Assembly (NCBI RefSeq): GCF_001704415.2
Contig: NC_030819.1
Span: 31,924,575 to 31,988,574 of the forward strand
Length of the DNA stretch: 64,000 bases
DNA from: Capra hircus
Lineage: Eukaryota; Chordata; Mammalia; Artiodactyla; Bovidae
Direction of reading: 5' to 3'
Below are positions 10,799-21,046 of the stretch, piece by piece (position 1 is the stretch's first letter; each line of letters starts with the position of its first letter). A program made the position numbers and the translations under genes. Under the pieces are notes generated by a model. That model did no database searches. It was given only the letters and a program-made list of their open reading frames with translations, and was not told the DNA's origin.

Positions 10799-11733
10799 TC
10801 AACAAACTTCTGTACAATAAACAAAATCAAGAGTCTAACGCTGAGACAGTGCTATTATCTAATCTATAGACCTTCATTTAGATTTTGCCGATTGACTTAG
10901 CATCTTTTAAAGAAAGAAAATCCAGAGTCACGTGTTTCTTTCAAGTCATTGTGTCTCTAGTCGTCTTTAATCTGGAACAAGTCTTTGAGTCTTTTGGAGT
11001 CTTTTTTTTTTTTTTTTTGTATTTCAGGACTTTTAAGAGCACAAGCCAATTTTATTATAGGATGTCTCTCATTGTGGGTTGGCCTGATGCTTCACACAAA
11101 CTTAGAATTAAGTTTTATACTTTTGGCAGGAATGTTAGAGAAGGGAGGCTGAAGTCTTCTCAGCACTTCACATCAGACAGCACAGATTAGATTCATGCAT
11201 TTGCTGATGATGTTAACTTTGATCATTTTGCTATGGGAAGCTTCACATATTTCTCCACTATCAGGTTCCCATTTTGCCCTCTTTAATGAGTAACTATTCT
11301 GTAGAGAAATACTAGGAAATTCTATAAATAATCCTCCTCAAACTTCCACCCCCAACTTCCAGTGTCCATTAAGGATGCTTCTCTGAATTGATTTTGATGA
11401 CGATGATGATGGTGGTGGTTGCCAAAAGGTGATTTTCTAACTTCATGCTTTTTTCACCTTTATAAGCTGCCTTTCTATTGTAAGGGAAAGCTTTTCCTTC
11501 TCATCAACTTATTTATGTATTCATATTAACATAAACTCAGTGTTTGTGTTAGTTTGAACTCATGGAGTTTTACCCTACTCAGCAGGTCACAAACTTTTAT
11601 TCTTATTATTTATTTTGATTCCCAAATGGTCCCAGATTTGGCTGGTAGAAAACCCTCAAGCTGGCTCCTGAGTCTCTCTGGTTTTTAATGTTTTTCAGTG
11701 GCTCTATTTGCCTTTGTATTTGATCTCACTGTT

Positions 11734-11734
<1 letters not shown>
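10799..11734. other. Single-copy DNA with a poly-T run
   Basis: Holds a T18 run near 11003-11020 and a GATGATGATGGTGGTGG patch near 11401-11420. No coding or recognised repeat content. Confidence 0.45.

Positions 11735-11780
<46 letters not shown>
11735..11780. repeat. (TG)n microsatellite
   Basis: About 46 bp of nearly pure TG/GT dinucleotides starting after TTTGC. Likely length-polymorphic. Confidence 0.97.
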
Positions 11781-11782
<2 letters not shown>

Positions 11783-12017
11783 TACTCTTTCACCACTTAT
11801 CACTGAAGGTTTTATTCTTCATAATTAAATTTTATATAGAACAAATCCCAATACCAATTTATGACCATAATTTAACACAGTAACAGCAGTGAATGTAGTT
11901 TTTCAAAGTAAACCTGCATTTCCTTTTTTTCCTAACTGCTCCTTTCTTGATCATTTAATTTGTAAATGCAGAAATGGCTCAACTGATAAAAAAATATATA
12001 TAGTATGTATGTATATA

Positions 12018-12137
12018 TCAGTTCAGTTGCTCAGTCATGTCCGACTCTTTGCAACCCCATAGGCTGCAGCACGCCAGGCTTCCCTGTCCATCACCAACTC
12101 CTGGAGCTTACTCAAACTCATGTCCATCACATGGGTG
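12018..12137 (-). mobile_element. BovB LINE 3' fragment
   Basis: Antisense BovB end (CAGTTCAGTTGCTCAGTCAT through TCATGTCCATC), only about 115 bp, flanked on both sides by TATATAT-rich DNA that probably supplied the target site. Confidence 0.8.
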
Positions 12138-13145
12138 AGATATATATATATATGGGTTCTGTCAACATAGGCAAGGTGAAATAGCAAGTTGAAGAAATCA
12201 CCTGGGTCATTATAGCAAAATGCCACTTCTTTCCGTTAATGAAAGAGTTATTAACTTTCTGCTTTGTTCTTGGGGCTTAGAGTGTATGTGTGGGTGCAGG
12301 GCAGTGAGCCCAAGACAGAAAGGGGTGAGAGGTAGTGTGGCATAGGGCTGCCTACCCCCGAAATCTTAACAGTCTACAATGATAACGTGTAAAAAACCGT
12401 TATTCAATAGGGCTTACTCTGCCTATAACAATATATTTGTCTCTATGAAAATACAGAGGCCAATATATTTATTTGCATTTATGAATGACATAGGATTTCA
12501 AGGTTTCTACAGCTGATTTTTTTTTTTTGAAGTTTGATGTCCGTAGTTTCTTTTGGAGACAAAGTATTGCAAGAGACTGCCATGCTTTCCTGCTTCCCCA
12601 GGGCTCAGACTTAGGCTGGGAAAGGCGACGCACAGACATTATAATCTGGGTTCAACACTCAAGTTGTGTAAACACAGCGGCTGGTGGGCCTGTGGTTTCT
12701 AGGACAACTGGCTTGTTCTGACAGTAGTACCCCTCACTCCAGCCCTTCCTTTCCTAAAGATGGGTGACCCCCATGTCTCTACTGACCAGGCCTGTAAGGC
12801 TAATTTTAAGACAAGCAACACCTCAAGCAACGTATATGGAAGAAACAATACTTATCTTTTATGAATACCTTTTCAAACACTAGAACTTCTTGTGTAAACT
12901 CTAGCAGATGCAGGTGTAAAAATGGGTGGTCATGGGTCCTCAGAGGGCCATGGATCCTCCAGCAAGGGTGTCCTGTCTTTGCTGAGCTAACCTCTCCAGC
13001 CAAGACTGCCAAGGACACATCCCACAATTGACCCAAGCGAGTCTACGGAGGAAATTCAACAGAGTGCAATTCCCCAAATTATTATCTGGACATAATTGTG
13101 TGTTAACAGTTGTCCTATAGTTAGCTTCCATGATGATGTGGGCTG
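12138..13145. other. Single-copy DNA
   Basis: No repeat family recognised. Minus-strand frames at 12806-13131 overlap in different frames and lack a domain signature, so I do not call a gene. Confidence 0.45.
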
Positions 13146-13371
13146 GATTTTTTTTTTCCCATTGGAGTATAGTTGCTTTTCACTGCCATGGCGGTTCCTG
13201 CTGTACAGCAAAGTGAGTCAGACATATATATGTATACACATATATCCCCTCTTTTGTTTTTTTAATTTTCTTCCCCTTTAAGGTCACCATAGAACATTGA
13301 GTAGAGCTCCTTGTGCTTTATAAACTGTTCACGTTAGTTACCTATTTTATAAATAGTAGTGTATATATATT

Positions 13372-13527
13372 GGGCCTTCCCTTGTAGCTCAGTCGGTAAA
13401 GGATCTGCCTGCAGTGCAGGAGACCCGGGTTTGATCCCTGGGTTGGGAAGATCCCCTGGAGAAGGAAATGGCAACCCACTCCAGTAGTCTTGCCTGGAAA
13501 ATCTCATGGACAGAGGAGCCTGGTGTA
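13372..13527 (+). mobile_element. Bov-tA SINE, first unit of tandem pair (3' truncated)
   Basis: Sense unit beginning GGCCTTCCCTTGTAGCTCAG. It breaks off after GGACAGAGGAGCCTGGTG and so lacks the terminal Bov-A tail. Confidence 0.9.
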
Positions 13528-13533
13528 TACATG

Positions 13534-13738
13534 GGCTTGCCTGGTAGCTCAGACAGTAAAGAATCTGCCTGCAATACAGGGGACCCAGGTTCCATCTCTA
13601 GGGCGGGAAGATCCCCTGGAGAAGGAAATAGCAACCCACTCCAACATTCTTGCCTGAAGAAGCTCATGGAGAGGAGCCTGGCAGTCTACAGGGTTTCAAA
13701 GAGCCAGACACGACTGAGTGACAAGGCGCACAGCACAG
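13534..13738 (+). mobile_element. Bov-tA SINE, second unit of tandem pair
   Basis: Sense unit (GGGCTTGCCTGGTAGCTCAG to GACACGACTGAGTGACAAGG) placed head-to-tail six bases after the first. It is full length to the tail. Both sit inside one L1. Confidence 0.92.
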
Positions 13739-13890
13739 TCTATATGTCAAGCCCAGGCTGGCAGTTCATCCCTTCCCCCTTCCCCCTTGGTATCTGTGCA
13801 TTTGTCCTCTACCTCCATGTCACTATTGCTGCTTTGTAAACAAGATCACCCGTAACATTTTTTCTAGAGTGCACATATTTGTGTTAGCAA

Positions 13891-15539
13891 ACCATATTTG
13901 TTTTCTCCTTCTGCCTTAATCACTCTGTGAAATGTCGTTTTGCAGCTTTGCAGCCGTGATCGCGTATCCGTCCACCCTCTTTCCCTGACTAGCTTGGATT
14001 GCTGGAGCTCTATTTCTGCGACTCTAAGAAGTTCAGAAAGTGGCAACCCGAGAAAAGTCGGGCAACTGAATCCACCTGCTCTCTCAATTGCAGTGTTTGC
14101 CTGCGCGCCCGCCTGGCAGACCTGCCTGGCAGATCATATACAATTACAGTTGATCAAGCTTGAAAGCACACTCAGATTTTCAAGCGGAGCAGTCACTGGA
14201 GTACTTTTCTGTATCGTGTTCTCACCCCAATTCCGTCCCCAGGGGAGGTAGTGCACAGCAACAGTAACCTATCTGCCGTTTTCCTTCAATATTAAGTTTT
14301 GCTTAAAACAGAAACGCTCCTGTCTGTACAGTAGGAATGCCTGTCATACACATGGCAACCAGAAGGTGGCGCGATCTTAACATTGACAGAGGGCTGTCAG
14401 CTCCACGGTTGAATCCAAGCAGATTTATTCGTGAAGATAATTGTTTCTTGCGCTCTGGACATTCATTTATGGGCTTATGTCTGCCCGCAGTGCATACCCA
14501 TAAACCCCGTCTTATGCCTGGAAACACAACTCTTTGTTTCCATTTTCTTTTTATCCCCCTCCCCTTTTAAAATTAATATTGTTTTGCTTTATGCTTTAGA
14601 GGACTTGAATATTGCTCTGTGCTAATCTTCCTGTTAGAAGAATTTAGGTATTGAAAGCTAAATGGAGCCTCATGCTTTAAATCTTGCTTTTGTCTTATTT
14701 GTAACCAATTTGCTACATATGAAGAAAATCTAAACTTTATCTTCATTCATTAAAAGAGTTTCTTTTAAACGGTAATTAACTCTTTGGTGAAAATTAGCAA
14801 AATGAATTACTCACCTGGAATGGGGTGCATGTATAGAATTTTAAAAAGCATTCTAAATTTCAGATGCATCAAACATTGCATTTATACCTCAGATTCTATT
14901 TTAAGGAAGGGACATAACAGTGAAATTGATTAGCGTTTCTGTTTCATTAAGAGAAAAGAGACAAGCCTTAGTTTTTTTATGAAACTGGTTTCATTACAAT
15001 GCATCAGAGGCCTTAAGAGTAAAAACAAACAACATTTAGACAAGTTTTATAGCAATAATGAATGCTGGCAAGTGGGCACCATTTCAGTACTCAAAGAAGT
15101 ACCCTTCTCGAGTTACTCTTCATTTGGGAATAAAACAAGTGTGATTTTCTTGGTGAGCATCGCTGTGTTTATGACTTCTTTCTTTGTTATTTAAAGCGAG
15201 AGTCCAGATTGAAAGTGACCTCTTGATCTTCAATATTCTTCTGGACAGCTCTCTTTACTTATGACCCCCCTGTGCTCCCCACAGTCAGGAATTTCTGCCT
15301 AAGCTCTTCCTTTAACTTGGCCTTCGAGGCATTCCCCCCTTCTGCCCCCACCATCTGGCAGGCTCCGTGTCCCTGCCCCTTTTCCCCCCTTTCTTCCCAA
15401 CACGCCTGTCAGAGCACTTCTTGGGGGAGCGGCTGTCTCTGGCTGGTACGTTTAGTCAACCCTTACATGCTGGGCAGTAACTAAAATTAATTGAGCTGAA
15501 CTGCCATTTGGTTTTGTAGAGTCCAGATAGCAACAGAGA
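13891..15539. other. Repeat-poor single-copy block
   Basis: About 1.6 kb without recognised interspersed repeats. Part of it (13930-14400) is richer in CpG than the surroundings. Short frames exist on both strands with no recognisable domain. A CTCF-like motif is annotated separately. It may be conserved non-coding DNA, which the sequence alone cannot show. Confidence 0.45.
14358..14374 (+). promoter_or_regulatory. CTCF-like motif
   Basis: ACCAGAAGGTGGCGCGA fits the CTCF core form (CCA..AG..GGCGC) closely, with A at one pyrimidine-preferred position. It lies in repeat-poor DNA, unlike the weaker matches carried by Bov-tA heads. Prediction only. Confidence 0.4.
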
Positions 15540-15600
15540 AAGGATATATATATATATCCTTATATATATATATATGTATTTTTATATGTATAATATTATA
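15540..15600. repeat. (TA)n repeat with perfect palindrome
   Basis: TA-rich tract. Positions 15540-15561 form a perfect 22-bp palindrome with half-site AAGGATATATA, followed by a second TA run and a TTATATGTATAATATTATA stretch. Confidence 0.85.
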
Positions 15601-15626
15601 TTAGTGTGTAGGTATACACTGACACT

Positions 15627-15773
15627 CTTCCCTGGTGGCTCCGTGGTAAAGTATCTGCCTGTTTATGTAGGAGATGTAGGTTCTATCCCTGAGTCAGGAA
15701 GATTCCTTAGAGAAGGAAATGGCAACCCATTCCAGTATTCTTGCCTGGGAAATCCCATGGACAGAGGAACCTG
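15627..15773 (+). mobile_element. Bov-tA SINE, 3' truncated
   Basis: Sense copy from CTTCCCTGGTGGCTCCGTGG to GGACAGAGGAACCTGTG. The terminal Bov-A tail is missing. Confidence 0.88.
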
Positions 15774-15904
15774 TGAACTACTACATGCTGTTATGTAATA
15801 ATAGCATGAATCCTGGAGCAATGGCTAATTCTGGTAGGCATCTCATCCAACCAAGACCACCTCAAAAAAAAAAAAAAAGACAATAAACCAGATTCTTCCT
15901 TTTA

Positions 15905-16450
15905 AATTCATTTGTATTGGAGTATAATTGATTACAATGTCATGTCAGTTTCTTTTTACAGGAAAGTGAATCAGTTGTACATATACATACATCCATTCTT
16001 TTTTAGATTCGAATCTCATACAGATCATTGTGTGCTTAGCCAGTCGTGTCTGATTCTTTGCAGCCCCATAGACTGCAGCCCACCAGGCTCCTCTGTCCAT
16101 GGAGATTCTCCAGGCAAGAATACTGGAGTGGGTTGCCATGCCCTCTTCCAAGGGATCTTCCCAACCCAGGGATCAGACCCAGGTCTCCCACATTGCAGGC
16201 AGACTCTTTACCGTCTGAGCCAGCAGGGAAGCCCGTATAGCTCGTTACAGGTATTAAGGAGCGTTCCCTGTATCATACAGTAGAGTCTTATTAGTTATCT
16301 ATTTTATAAATATAGCAGTGTGTTTTTGTCAGTGCCAGTCTCCCAGTGTATTCCTCCCCTTCTTTCCCCTCTGCATTTGTTTTCTACCTCTGTGACTCTA
16401 TTTCTGCTTTGTATATAAGTTCACTGATACTCGTTTCCTAAGAAAAGGGA
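15905..16450 (-). mobile_element. L1 3' part, antisense, split by Bov-tA
   Basis: Antisense L1 3' UTR (TTGGAGTATAATTGATTAC, GGAAAGTGAATCAGTTGTAC), interrupted at 16027-16234, resuming CATACAGTAGAGTCTTATTAG through TTTGTATATAAGTTCACTG. Confidence 0.85.
16027..16234 (-). mobile_element. Bov-tA SINE inside L1
   Basis: Full-length antisense copy (GTGTGCTTAGCCAGTCGTGTC to GCCAGCAGGGAAGCCC, spelling split by minor changes). It interrupts the L1, so it is younger. Confidence 0.93.
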
Positions 16451-17038
16451 GAAAATAAGCATCACTGAAGTCAAGCGGGTGAAGTCTATAACTATAGCAG
16501 ATTCTTCCCTGTTAGACATTTTTAAAGCCTATTTTATAAGTATAAACAGGTCACACCTCAGAAAGCCCGAAAGCTTTGTCTCATAAGTCCTGACCTCCAC
16601 CTGCCATGCATTAGCAGCAATAATAGCATTTGCTGTTTCTCCCAGTTCTATTTCTGCTCCTGCCATAAAGAGAAATGGAAGCTTAACCTCATACTGGCTC
16701 CCTGACATTTTCATCATCGCCTCAAGGCTCTGGAATACCCCAGCATATGCCCACTCTGGCAGAGATAGGAGACTGGCAATCTCAGGGAGGCCATATGGCC
16801 AGGAGCCGGCCTGCTGCTCTGGGTTGTGATGGGCCTCGGGTGCCCCCAGGCTTAGATCAGGTCTTCTTCTCGAGGGTCACCCTAAGAAGCCCTCTGAGGG
16901 TGAAAGTCCATGGAGGGCTGAGAATAGTTACTTCAACCTGGACATATTTCAAGAATCTATGTTAATCGAGCTGAATTGTCATTCCGTTCCTGTGGCTCAT
17001 GGATTATAGCCCTTTTCTGCTCTAGGATAACTGGTGAT
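16451..17038. other. Single-copy DNA
   Basis: No repeat family or coding signature recognised. Confidence 0.45.
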
Positions 17039-17292
17039 GACTATTTACGTCTCTCTTTTTTAAAAAATTGGAATATAATAGCTTTACAATGTTGTGTTAG
17101 CTTTGTACAACGAAGTGAATCAGCTAAATGAATATATATATATATATATACACACACGCATATATATATTCCCTTCGTCTTGGACCTCCCTCCCATCCAG
17201 CCTTCATCTCACCCCTCTAGGTCATCACAGAGCACCTAGCTGAGCTCCCTGCGCTATGCAGAGCTTCCCTCTGGCTATCTATTTTAGTAGAT

Positions 17293-17512
17293 GATGCAGG
17301 TGGTGCTAGTGGTAAAGAGCCTGCCTGCCAATGCAGGAGATGTAAGCGTTGCAGGTTCGATCCCTGGGTTGGGAAGTTCCCCTGGAGAAGGAAATGGCAA
17401 CCCACTCCAGTATGCTTGCCTAGAGAATCCCATGGACGGAGGAGCCTGGAGGGCTACAGCTCATAGAGTCACAAAGAGCCGGACACGACTGAAGCAATCT
17501 AGCACACACGCA
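17293..17512 (+). mobile_element. Bov-tA SINE inside L1
   Basis: Sense copy of the CAGGTGGTGCTAGTGG head subtype, B-box-like GGTTCGATCCC, and complete body and tail (GACACGACTGAAGCAATC). Confidence 0.93.
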
Positions 17513-17642
17513 TTCATGCACTTATATGTGTCACACAGTAGTGAATATACGTCAATCCCGATCTCCCAGTTTGTCCCACCTTCTCTTTCCCTCCCATGTC
17601 TACATGTCCACTCTGTATATCTGTGTCTCTATTCCTGCCCTG

Positions 17643-17728
17643 GTGATGGACAGGGAGGCCTGGCGTGCTGTGATTCACGGGGTCGCAAAGAGTCAGATAC
17701 GACTGAGCAACTGAATGGAACTGAACTG
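17643..17728 (+). mobile_element. BovB LINE 3' stub (86 bp) with 12-bp target-site duplication
   Basis: Sense BovB terminus (GTGATGGACAGGGAGGCC to GCAACTGAATGGAACTGAAC). Direct repeat ATTCCTGCCCTG is at 17631-17642 and 17729-17740. This is one of the shortest clean BovB insertions in the window. Confidence 0.93.
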
Positions 17729-17916
17729 ATTCCTGCCCTGCAAATAGGTTTATCTGCACAATTTTTTTAGATTCCACATATATGTGCTAACATAAGATAC
17801 CTATACAACGGAATATTATTCAGTTATGAAAAGGAATGAAATTGGGTCATTTGGAAAGATGTGGTTGGACCTAGAGTCTGCCATACAGAATGAAGTAAGT
17901 CAGAAAGATTATTTAC

Positions 17917-18637
17917 TTCCATAGGAGGAAAGGCAGAGAAGCTGCCACTCTTCCCTGACATAGCCTGGGGATCTTGAGGACTCGAGTTTTCCTCCTCCTC
18001 CCCAACTGTATAATCCCAACAGATGCATACCCTCTGCCAGATGAAGGATCAAGTTTCAGGTTTCTTTTCTGGGCATACAGCAGGTGCTCAATAATTTTAA
18101 AGGGATCAAATAATAAATTCTCGGGTTTTTGGAGTTAAATATGGAGGTGGAATTTCATCCTGAAACTTCCCTTCTGGTCCCTCTCCTCTCTTCTCCACAT
18201 TGTACAGGTCCTGCCTTTCCATTTATCTCCAGTGTCTACATCAGAAGTGACTTGTCTCCAGTTTGGGAGGTTGGGGTGGAAAATTGTACCATAGATCACA
18301 CAAAGGTCACCTAAGTTCTCATATTGTTTCCTTAATAAACATGATGATTCAAGTCAACTCATTTTAAACTTCAAAATTACAGAATATGGCTAATTATGTA
18401 GATGTAAAATGAAGATGGCAAACCAGATCTAGAAAGAAAAATTCAGAGTGAAATGAAAACTAGAAAAAACGTGACACTCAGAAGACAAGAAAGAGGTAGA
18501 GAGCATGAATGGTGATAACTCTGTGCTAAAGAACAATGTGATTTCTAGGCCAGTGAGTTTTTAAATACTTACAGTTTACTCATTTGATTTTTCTGCCTTT
18601 TTTTATTTTTATTTTTTACCAATTTTATCAACATATG
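17917..18637. other. Single-copy DNA
   Basis: No gene or named repeat. Near 18070 the text CATACAGCAGGTGCTCAATAA resembles an ancient MIR/L2-type tail but is too short to assign. Confidence 0.4.
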
Positions 18638-18836
18638 GCTTCCCTGGTGGCTAAGTCGGTAAAGAGTCTGCCTGCAATGTGGGAGACCTGGGTTCAATCC
18701 CTGGATCAAGAAGATCCCCTGGAGAAGGAAATGGAAATCCACTTCAGTATTCTTGCCTGGAGAATCCTATGAGCAGAGGAGCCTGATGGCTACAGTCCAC
18801 AAAGAGTGGGACACAACTGAGTGACTAACACTTTCA
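18638..18836 (+). mobile_element. Bov-tA SINE
   Basis: Sense copy, GGCTTCCCTGGTGGCTAAG to ACACAACTGAGTGACTAAC. Flanks share AACATAT and GACATAT, a probable diverged target-site duplication. Confidence 0.92.
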
Positions 18837-19076
18837 CTGTCATTGACATATTGCCCTGGATTCATTTTAGCCATGCAACAAGATAATTTGATATATTGAG
18901 AAATGATCATAACAACAAAATATTTGTTTATCCCCATCACCACCAGTGATTTTTTCTCACTTTTTAAAAAATTGAAGTATAGCTGATTTACAATATTATT
19001 TGTTTCAGATGTAGAGAATAGTGATTCTGCATTTTTATAGATTAAACAGCTTAGTGATTCAGCATTTTTGTAGATT

Positions 19077-19307
19077 TGCTGTTCAGTCACTCTGTTGTGT
19101 CCGACTCTTTGCAACCCCTTAGACTGCAGCACACCAGGCTTCCCCGTCCTTTGCTATCTCCTGGAGTTTGCTCAAACTCATGTTCATTGAGTTGGTGATT
19201 CCATCCAGCCATCTCATCCTCTGTCACCCTCTTCTCCTCCTGCCTTCAATCTTTCCAAGCCTCAGGGTCTTTTCTAATGAGTCAGCTCTTCACATCATGT
19301 GGCCAAA
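19077..19307 (-). mobile_element. BovB LINE, 5'-truncated, inside L1
   Basis: Antisense BovB 3' end (GCTGTTCAGTCACTCTGTTG to CATGTGGCCAAA). GTAGATT at 19070-19076 and 19308-19314 is the likely target-site duplication. Confidence 0.87.
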
Positions 19308-19365
19308 GTAGATTACACTCCATTAAAAATGTTACAAGATAATGGCCATAATTCCTTGTGCTATA

Positions 19366-19797
19366 TAAGACAAGGAAGTTCCACCTTATATACAAACAAG
19401 TTCCATTCCAATAATATGTTCATAAGCCCAACAAAGTTAGCCTAGGTACCCAACTAACACAATTGTCTATACAGTACTGTACTGTAATAGGATTATAATA
19501 CTTTGTACACAATATGTAAAAGACAAATTAAAAAATAAAGAAAATATTTTTAATCTAACAGTACTATACCTTGGAAAGTAGAGTAGTACAGTGTAAGAGC
19601 TGGCACACAGAGGCTGCCATTGCATGAACAGGCAAGAAGAGTTACTAACTGGAGGAAAGCGAGGATGTGGGAGATGGCAGAGCTGAAGGATGGTCAGCAA
19701 TAGGAGATGGAGGGCAATCTCAAATTTCACTCATGGCTGGTGCTGATGGAACTCATCTGCACATCTTTGAAAATTCACAACTTGATGGCTTGTATGT
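19366..19797 (-). mobile_element. Tigger-like DNA transposon fragment
   Basis: Text such as AGTTAGCCTAGGTACCCAAC, ACAGTACTGTACTGTAATAG and CAGGCAAGAAGAGTTAC. The minus-strand frame 19467-19730 includes PVSNSSCLF, as in the C-terminal region I associate with pogo/Tigger transposases. The ends abut L1 at TA-rich points. The assignment is from memory of the family, so confidence is moderate. Confidence 0.5.
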
Positions 19798-19947
19798 AGG
19801 GGAATTACTATATATCCTTGTTGCTTATATGCATACTAGTTTGTATCTCTTAGTCTCTTGCCTCTAACTTGCCCCTAGCCCACTCTTTTTCCACTGGTAA
19901 CCAGTAGTTTGTTTGCTTTTTTTAAACGGCTGCACTTTATTTTTTGC

Positions 19948-20022
19948 TTTTTTTTTTTTTTTTATTGAAGTGTTGTTGATTTACAATGTGTTAATTTCAA
20001 GTGTATAGAAAATTTTTTTGAA
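19948..20022 (-). mobile_element. L1 3' end stub, antisense
   Basis: T-run (reversed poly-A) then ATTGAAGTGTTGTTGATTTAC and TTTCAAGTGTATAG, the last ~60 bp of an L1. Confidence 0.7.
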
Positions 20023-20041
20023 AGGGCTACTTTTCAGTCTG

Positions 20042-20173
20042 TGCTGCTGCTGCTAAGTCACTTCAGTTGTGTCCAACTCTGTGCAACCCCATGGCCAACA
20101 GCCCACCAGGCTCCTCTGTCCACGGAATTCTCTAGGCAAGAGTACTGGAGTGGGTTGCCATTTCCTTCTCCAT
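20042..20173 (-). mobile_element. Bov-A monomer (half Bov-A2)
   Basis: Antisense Bov-A unit with a GCTGCTGCTGCTAAGTCAC start and TTGCCATTTCCTTCTCC end, without a tRNA head or second unit. Confidence 0.85.
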
Positions 20174-20256
20174 CTGAAAACTGATAGGGAGATTATAAGA
20201 AATGATAGGTGAAAATATTTTGGATCTGAAAGTAGCATACTGTAAACTCTCATAAA

Positions 20257-20398
20257 TATTTGGTCCATAGAATTATCCAGGCAAGAATACTGGAATGGTT
20301 TGCCATTTCCTTCTGCAGGGGATCTGCCTAACCCAGGGATGGAACCCGGGTCTCCTCATTGCAGGCAGATTCTTTACCATCTGAGCTACCAGGGAAGC
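20257..20398 (-). mobile_element. Bov-tA SINE, tail-truncated, with 10-bp target-site duplication
   Basis: Antisense copy holding the tRNA head and part of the Bov-A body but lacking the usual 3' tail. CTCTCATAAA at 20247-20256 and 20399-20408 flanks it exactly, so loss of the tail happened at or before insertion. Confidence 0.9.
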
Positions 20399-20408
20399 CT
20401 CTCATAAA

Positions 20409-20869
20409 GGTTAGCTGTTTTTTCTTTTTTTTTTTCCCCTTGTGGACAAATCAAGATTCTAAAGATGTCATAGTGTCACAAATAAATTTTTAATACCAAA
20501 TTTAATTTTTACATTTAACACAATCACAACAGAGATCCCAGTAGTACTTGGAGTAGAAACAAAATTCATAAAACTATTGAATGAACCTAAAAGAATTTTA
20601 AAAAATGAGAAACATTTCCAAAAAGATGAATGATTCAACTAATGTATTTGTTCCAAAGCAAGACTTCATGACAGCAACAAAGATGAATGACAGAGAAATC
20701 AACAAATTGCATTCACCATCATTCAACAGACCTAGATAGCTTCTTTCACAATAAAGAAGCTTCAAGTACCATATCTCATTTAAAAATAACTGTTTGGAAA
20801 TGTCTTGGTGGCCTTTCCGGCCACCATATACCAAGCACTACATGAAATGTCATTTCCCCCTGCAACACT
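20409..20869. other. AT-rich DNA, possibly L1 ORF2-derived
   Basis: Sense text around 20515-20640 (ACAGAGATCCCAGTAGTAC, AAATTCATAAAACTATTG) loosely resembles diverged L1 ORF2. I cannot confirm it. Confidence 0.3.
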
Positions 20870-21046
20870 GTCAGAGAGTAAAGCAGTGGGAGCTCAGCTT
20901 GGTGCTCTATGGTGACCTGGATGGGTAGAATGGAAGGGACGTCCAAGAAGGAGGCGCTATATGTATACACAGGCTGATTCGCTTCATTGTACAGCAGAAA
21001 CTAACACAACATTGTGAAGCAATTATACTCCAATAAAAAATATTAT
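20870..21046 (+). mobile_element. L1 3' UTR end
   Basis: Sense L1 end: GGTGCTCTATGGTGACCTGG, GTACAGCAGAAACTAACAC, AAGCAATTATACTCCAATAA. Confidence 0.85.

Larger units (their letters stand above)
13146..13890 (-). mobile_element. L1 3' part, antisense, split by Bov-tA pair
   Basis: Antisense L1 3' UTR: CATTGGAGTATAGTTGC, GTACAGCAAAGTGAGTCAG, GGTCACCATAGAACATTGAG up to about 13371, then resuming at 13739 (CTATATGTCAAGCCCAGGC to CTTTGTAAACAAGATCA). The interruption is the two Bov-tA units. Confidence 0.85.
17049..17906 (-). mobile_element. L1 with 5' inversion, hosting two younger insertions
   Basis: Antisense L1 3' UTR from 17049 (AAATTGGAATATAATAGC) runs to about 17795 (TTTAGATTCCACATATATG). 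From about 17796 to 17906 the L1 text is in sense orientation (ACGGAATATTATTCAGTTAT, GACCTAGAGTCTGCCATAC), an inverted 5' end. Imperfect direct repeats GACTATTTAC (17039-17048) and GATTATTTAC (17907-17916) flank the whole unit, so it is one insertion. A Bov-tA and a BovB lie inside it. Confidence 0.82.
18960..19925 (-). mobile_element. L1 3' part, antisense, split by BovB and Tigger-like DNA
   Basis: Antisense L1 text at 18960-19076 (AAATTGAAGTATAGCTGATT), 19308-19365 (TGTGCTATAT) and 19798-19925 (CCTTGTTGCTTATATGC, CCACTGGTAACCAGTAGTTTG). Together these give a colinear L1 3' region interrupted twice. Confidence 0.7.

Noticed and set aside
13933..14570. Possible exon in the CpG-containing block
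   Set aside because: Frames on both strands are short and no paired splice sites give a convincing exon.
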